Positions 63,406-64,000 of a DNA stretch of 64,000 bases are shown piece after piece. The position numbers were made by a program, and so were the translations under genes. Location: contig NZ_SNWE01000012.1 in assembly GCF_004362395.1 (NCBI RefSeq), positions 62,001 through 126,000 on the forward strand, read 5' to 3'. The notes below the pieces were generated by a model that did not search any database, was not told the origin of the DNA, and saw nothing but the letters and a program-made list of their open reading frames with translations. This stretch comes from Salegentibacter sp. 24. GTDB lineage: Bacteria; Bacteroidota; Bacteroidia; Flavobacteriales; Flavobacteriaceae. The number at the start of each line of letters is the position of its first letter. Position 1 is the stretch's first letter.

Positions 63406-64000
63406 ATGACAAGGAGTAAACGAAAAAAAATGCCCTGGCCAACTAAGGATGCCATGGTTCAAATTTATGAAAACAACCTCTGGGGTGGTGATCAAAATGT
63501 TTATTACTCTGGTTTAGGTTCACATCATCCCGAACTGGTAGATCCCTATTTGGAAGCTTTGTCCTCATTTTTTAGTTCTTTGGAGTCCCCTCCTCAGGTT
63601 TGTGATTTGGGCTGCGGAGACTTTAATGTGGGAAAGGAATTAGTAAAATACTCGAAAAAATATATCGCGGTTGACATAGTTCCAGATCTTATAACGCATA
63701 ATAAAAATGAGTTCAAAGTAAATAACTTAGAATTTCAGGTTTTGGATATCGCAAAGGATAAATTGCCTTCGGGAGATTGTGCTATTCTCAGGCAGGTTTT
63801 ACAACATTTATCGAATGCGGAAATAAAGAGGGTAGTAAAAAAATTATATAATTATAAATTTATAATTCTAACTGAGCATTTACCACCTGGAAATTTTCTC
63901 CCAAATAAAGATATTATTTCCGGTCAGGGAATCAGGCTAAAAAAACAAAGTGGTGTTAACCTTTTAGAACCTCCTTTTAACTTTAGGATTAAAGAAGAAA
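63406..64000 (+). CDS. Class I SAM-dependent methyltransferase, 5' part
   Basis: The first 198 codons of a gene cut by the right edge. 'PPQVCDLGCGDFNVGKELV' is the SAM-binding glycine motif, followed by 'YIAVDIVPDLI' with the acidic residue at the end of strand 2, and 'CAILRQVLQHLSNAEI' as motif IV-like. Opening residues (MPWPTKDAMVQIYENNLWGG) occur in methyltransferases linked to surface glycans, but the substrate is unknown. ATG at 63406 is used; ATG at 63430 is an alternative. Confidence 0.82.
   Translation, partial: MTRSKRKKMPWPTKDAMVQIYENNLWGGDQNVYYSGLGSHHPELVDPYLEALSSFFSSLESPPQVCDLGCGDFNVGKELVKYSKKYIAVDIVPDLITHNKNEFKVNNLEFQVLDIAKDKLPSGDCAILRQVLQHLSNAEIKRVVKKLYNYKFIILTEHLPPGNFLPNKDIISGQGIRLKKQSGVNLLEPPFNFRIKEE

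Noticed and set aside
1-64000. tRNA, rRNA, CRISPR arrays or intact insertion sequences
   Set aside because: All gaps of notable length were read; no cloverleaf, spacer-repeat pattern or transposase frame was seen.

Overview
The window reads as chromosomal DNA of a low-GC marine-type member of the Flavobacteriaceae (Bacteroidota). The evidence is SusC/SusD pairs, a hybrid two-component regulator fused to an AraC domain, a triple-Y regulator, the gliding/type IX secretion lipoprotein SprE, a split ATP synthase operon without beta and epsilon genes, and promoters of the TTG-N17-23-TAnnTTTG type. The Gramella/Salegentibacter/Zunongwangia neighbourhood is my guess, not shown by the sequence. No rRNA, tRNA, CRISPR array or intact insertion sequence was seen.

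Bases 1-6.1k (all minus): a cell-envelope cluster transcribed flippase, dut, sugar-nucleotidyltransferase, TPR protein, DUF4292 lipoprotein, EnvC-like M23 protein (cut by the window edge). Bases 6.2-12.1k (minus): ATP synthase genes in the order atpZ, atpI-like, atpB, E, F, H, A, G, closed by a clear terminator. sprE and an ABC exporter pair lie upstream. Bases 17-27.8k: core genes, namely an orphan PaaE-like reductase, an orphan ABC ATPase, a GreA/GreB-like factor, mtgA, an FAD oxidoreductase, fabH-accB-accC, DUF177-rpmF, pdxA and ribE. A GAF-PAS hybrid histidine kinase follows at 28-30 kb.

Bases 30.2-47.5k (minus): a two-gene Gfo/Idh plus DUF1080 module with its own promoter, followed upstream by a polysaccharide utilization locus (PUL). 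The PUL holds a triple-Y regulator, SusC, SusD, a PKD/CBM-like surface lipoprotein, GH16 with PKD, GH3 and GH16. The combination predicts beta-1,3-glucan (laminarin) use: surface binding, endo-cleavage by GH16, import through SusCD, and trimming to glucose by GH3.

Bases 50.9-62.8k (plus): a second PUL for fructans. It holds a regulator with a sugar-binding sensor domain, an MFS sugar porter, a GH32 fructanase lipoprotein, SusC, SusD and a PfkB fructokinase. Its left border carries a decayed tyrosine recombinase, and a 50-codon remnant of a second GH32 gene lies between susD and the fructokinase gene. The PUL sits between a glycosyltransferase 9 gene and a SAM methyltransferase gene, so it may have inserted into a surface-glycan region.

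The most useful new observations are the GH32 remnant, the integrase remnant, candidate operators upstream of both PULs (20-bp-spaced and 11-bp-spaced direct repeats), a strong hairpin between atpE and atpF, and the oxidoreductase/keto-hydrolase pair next to the laminarin PUL.
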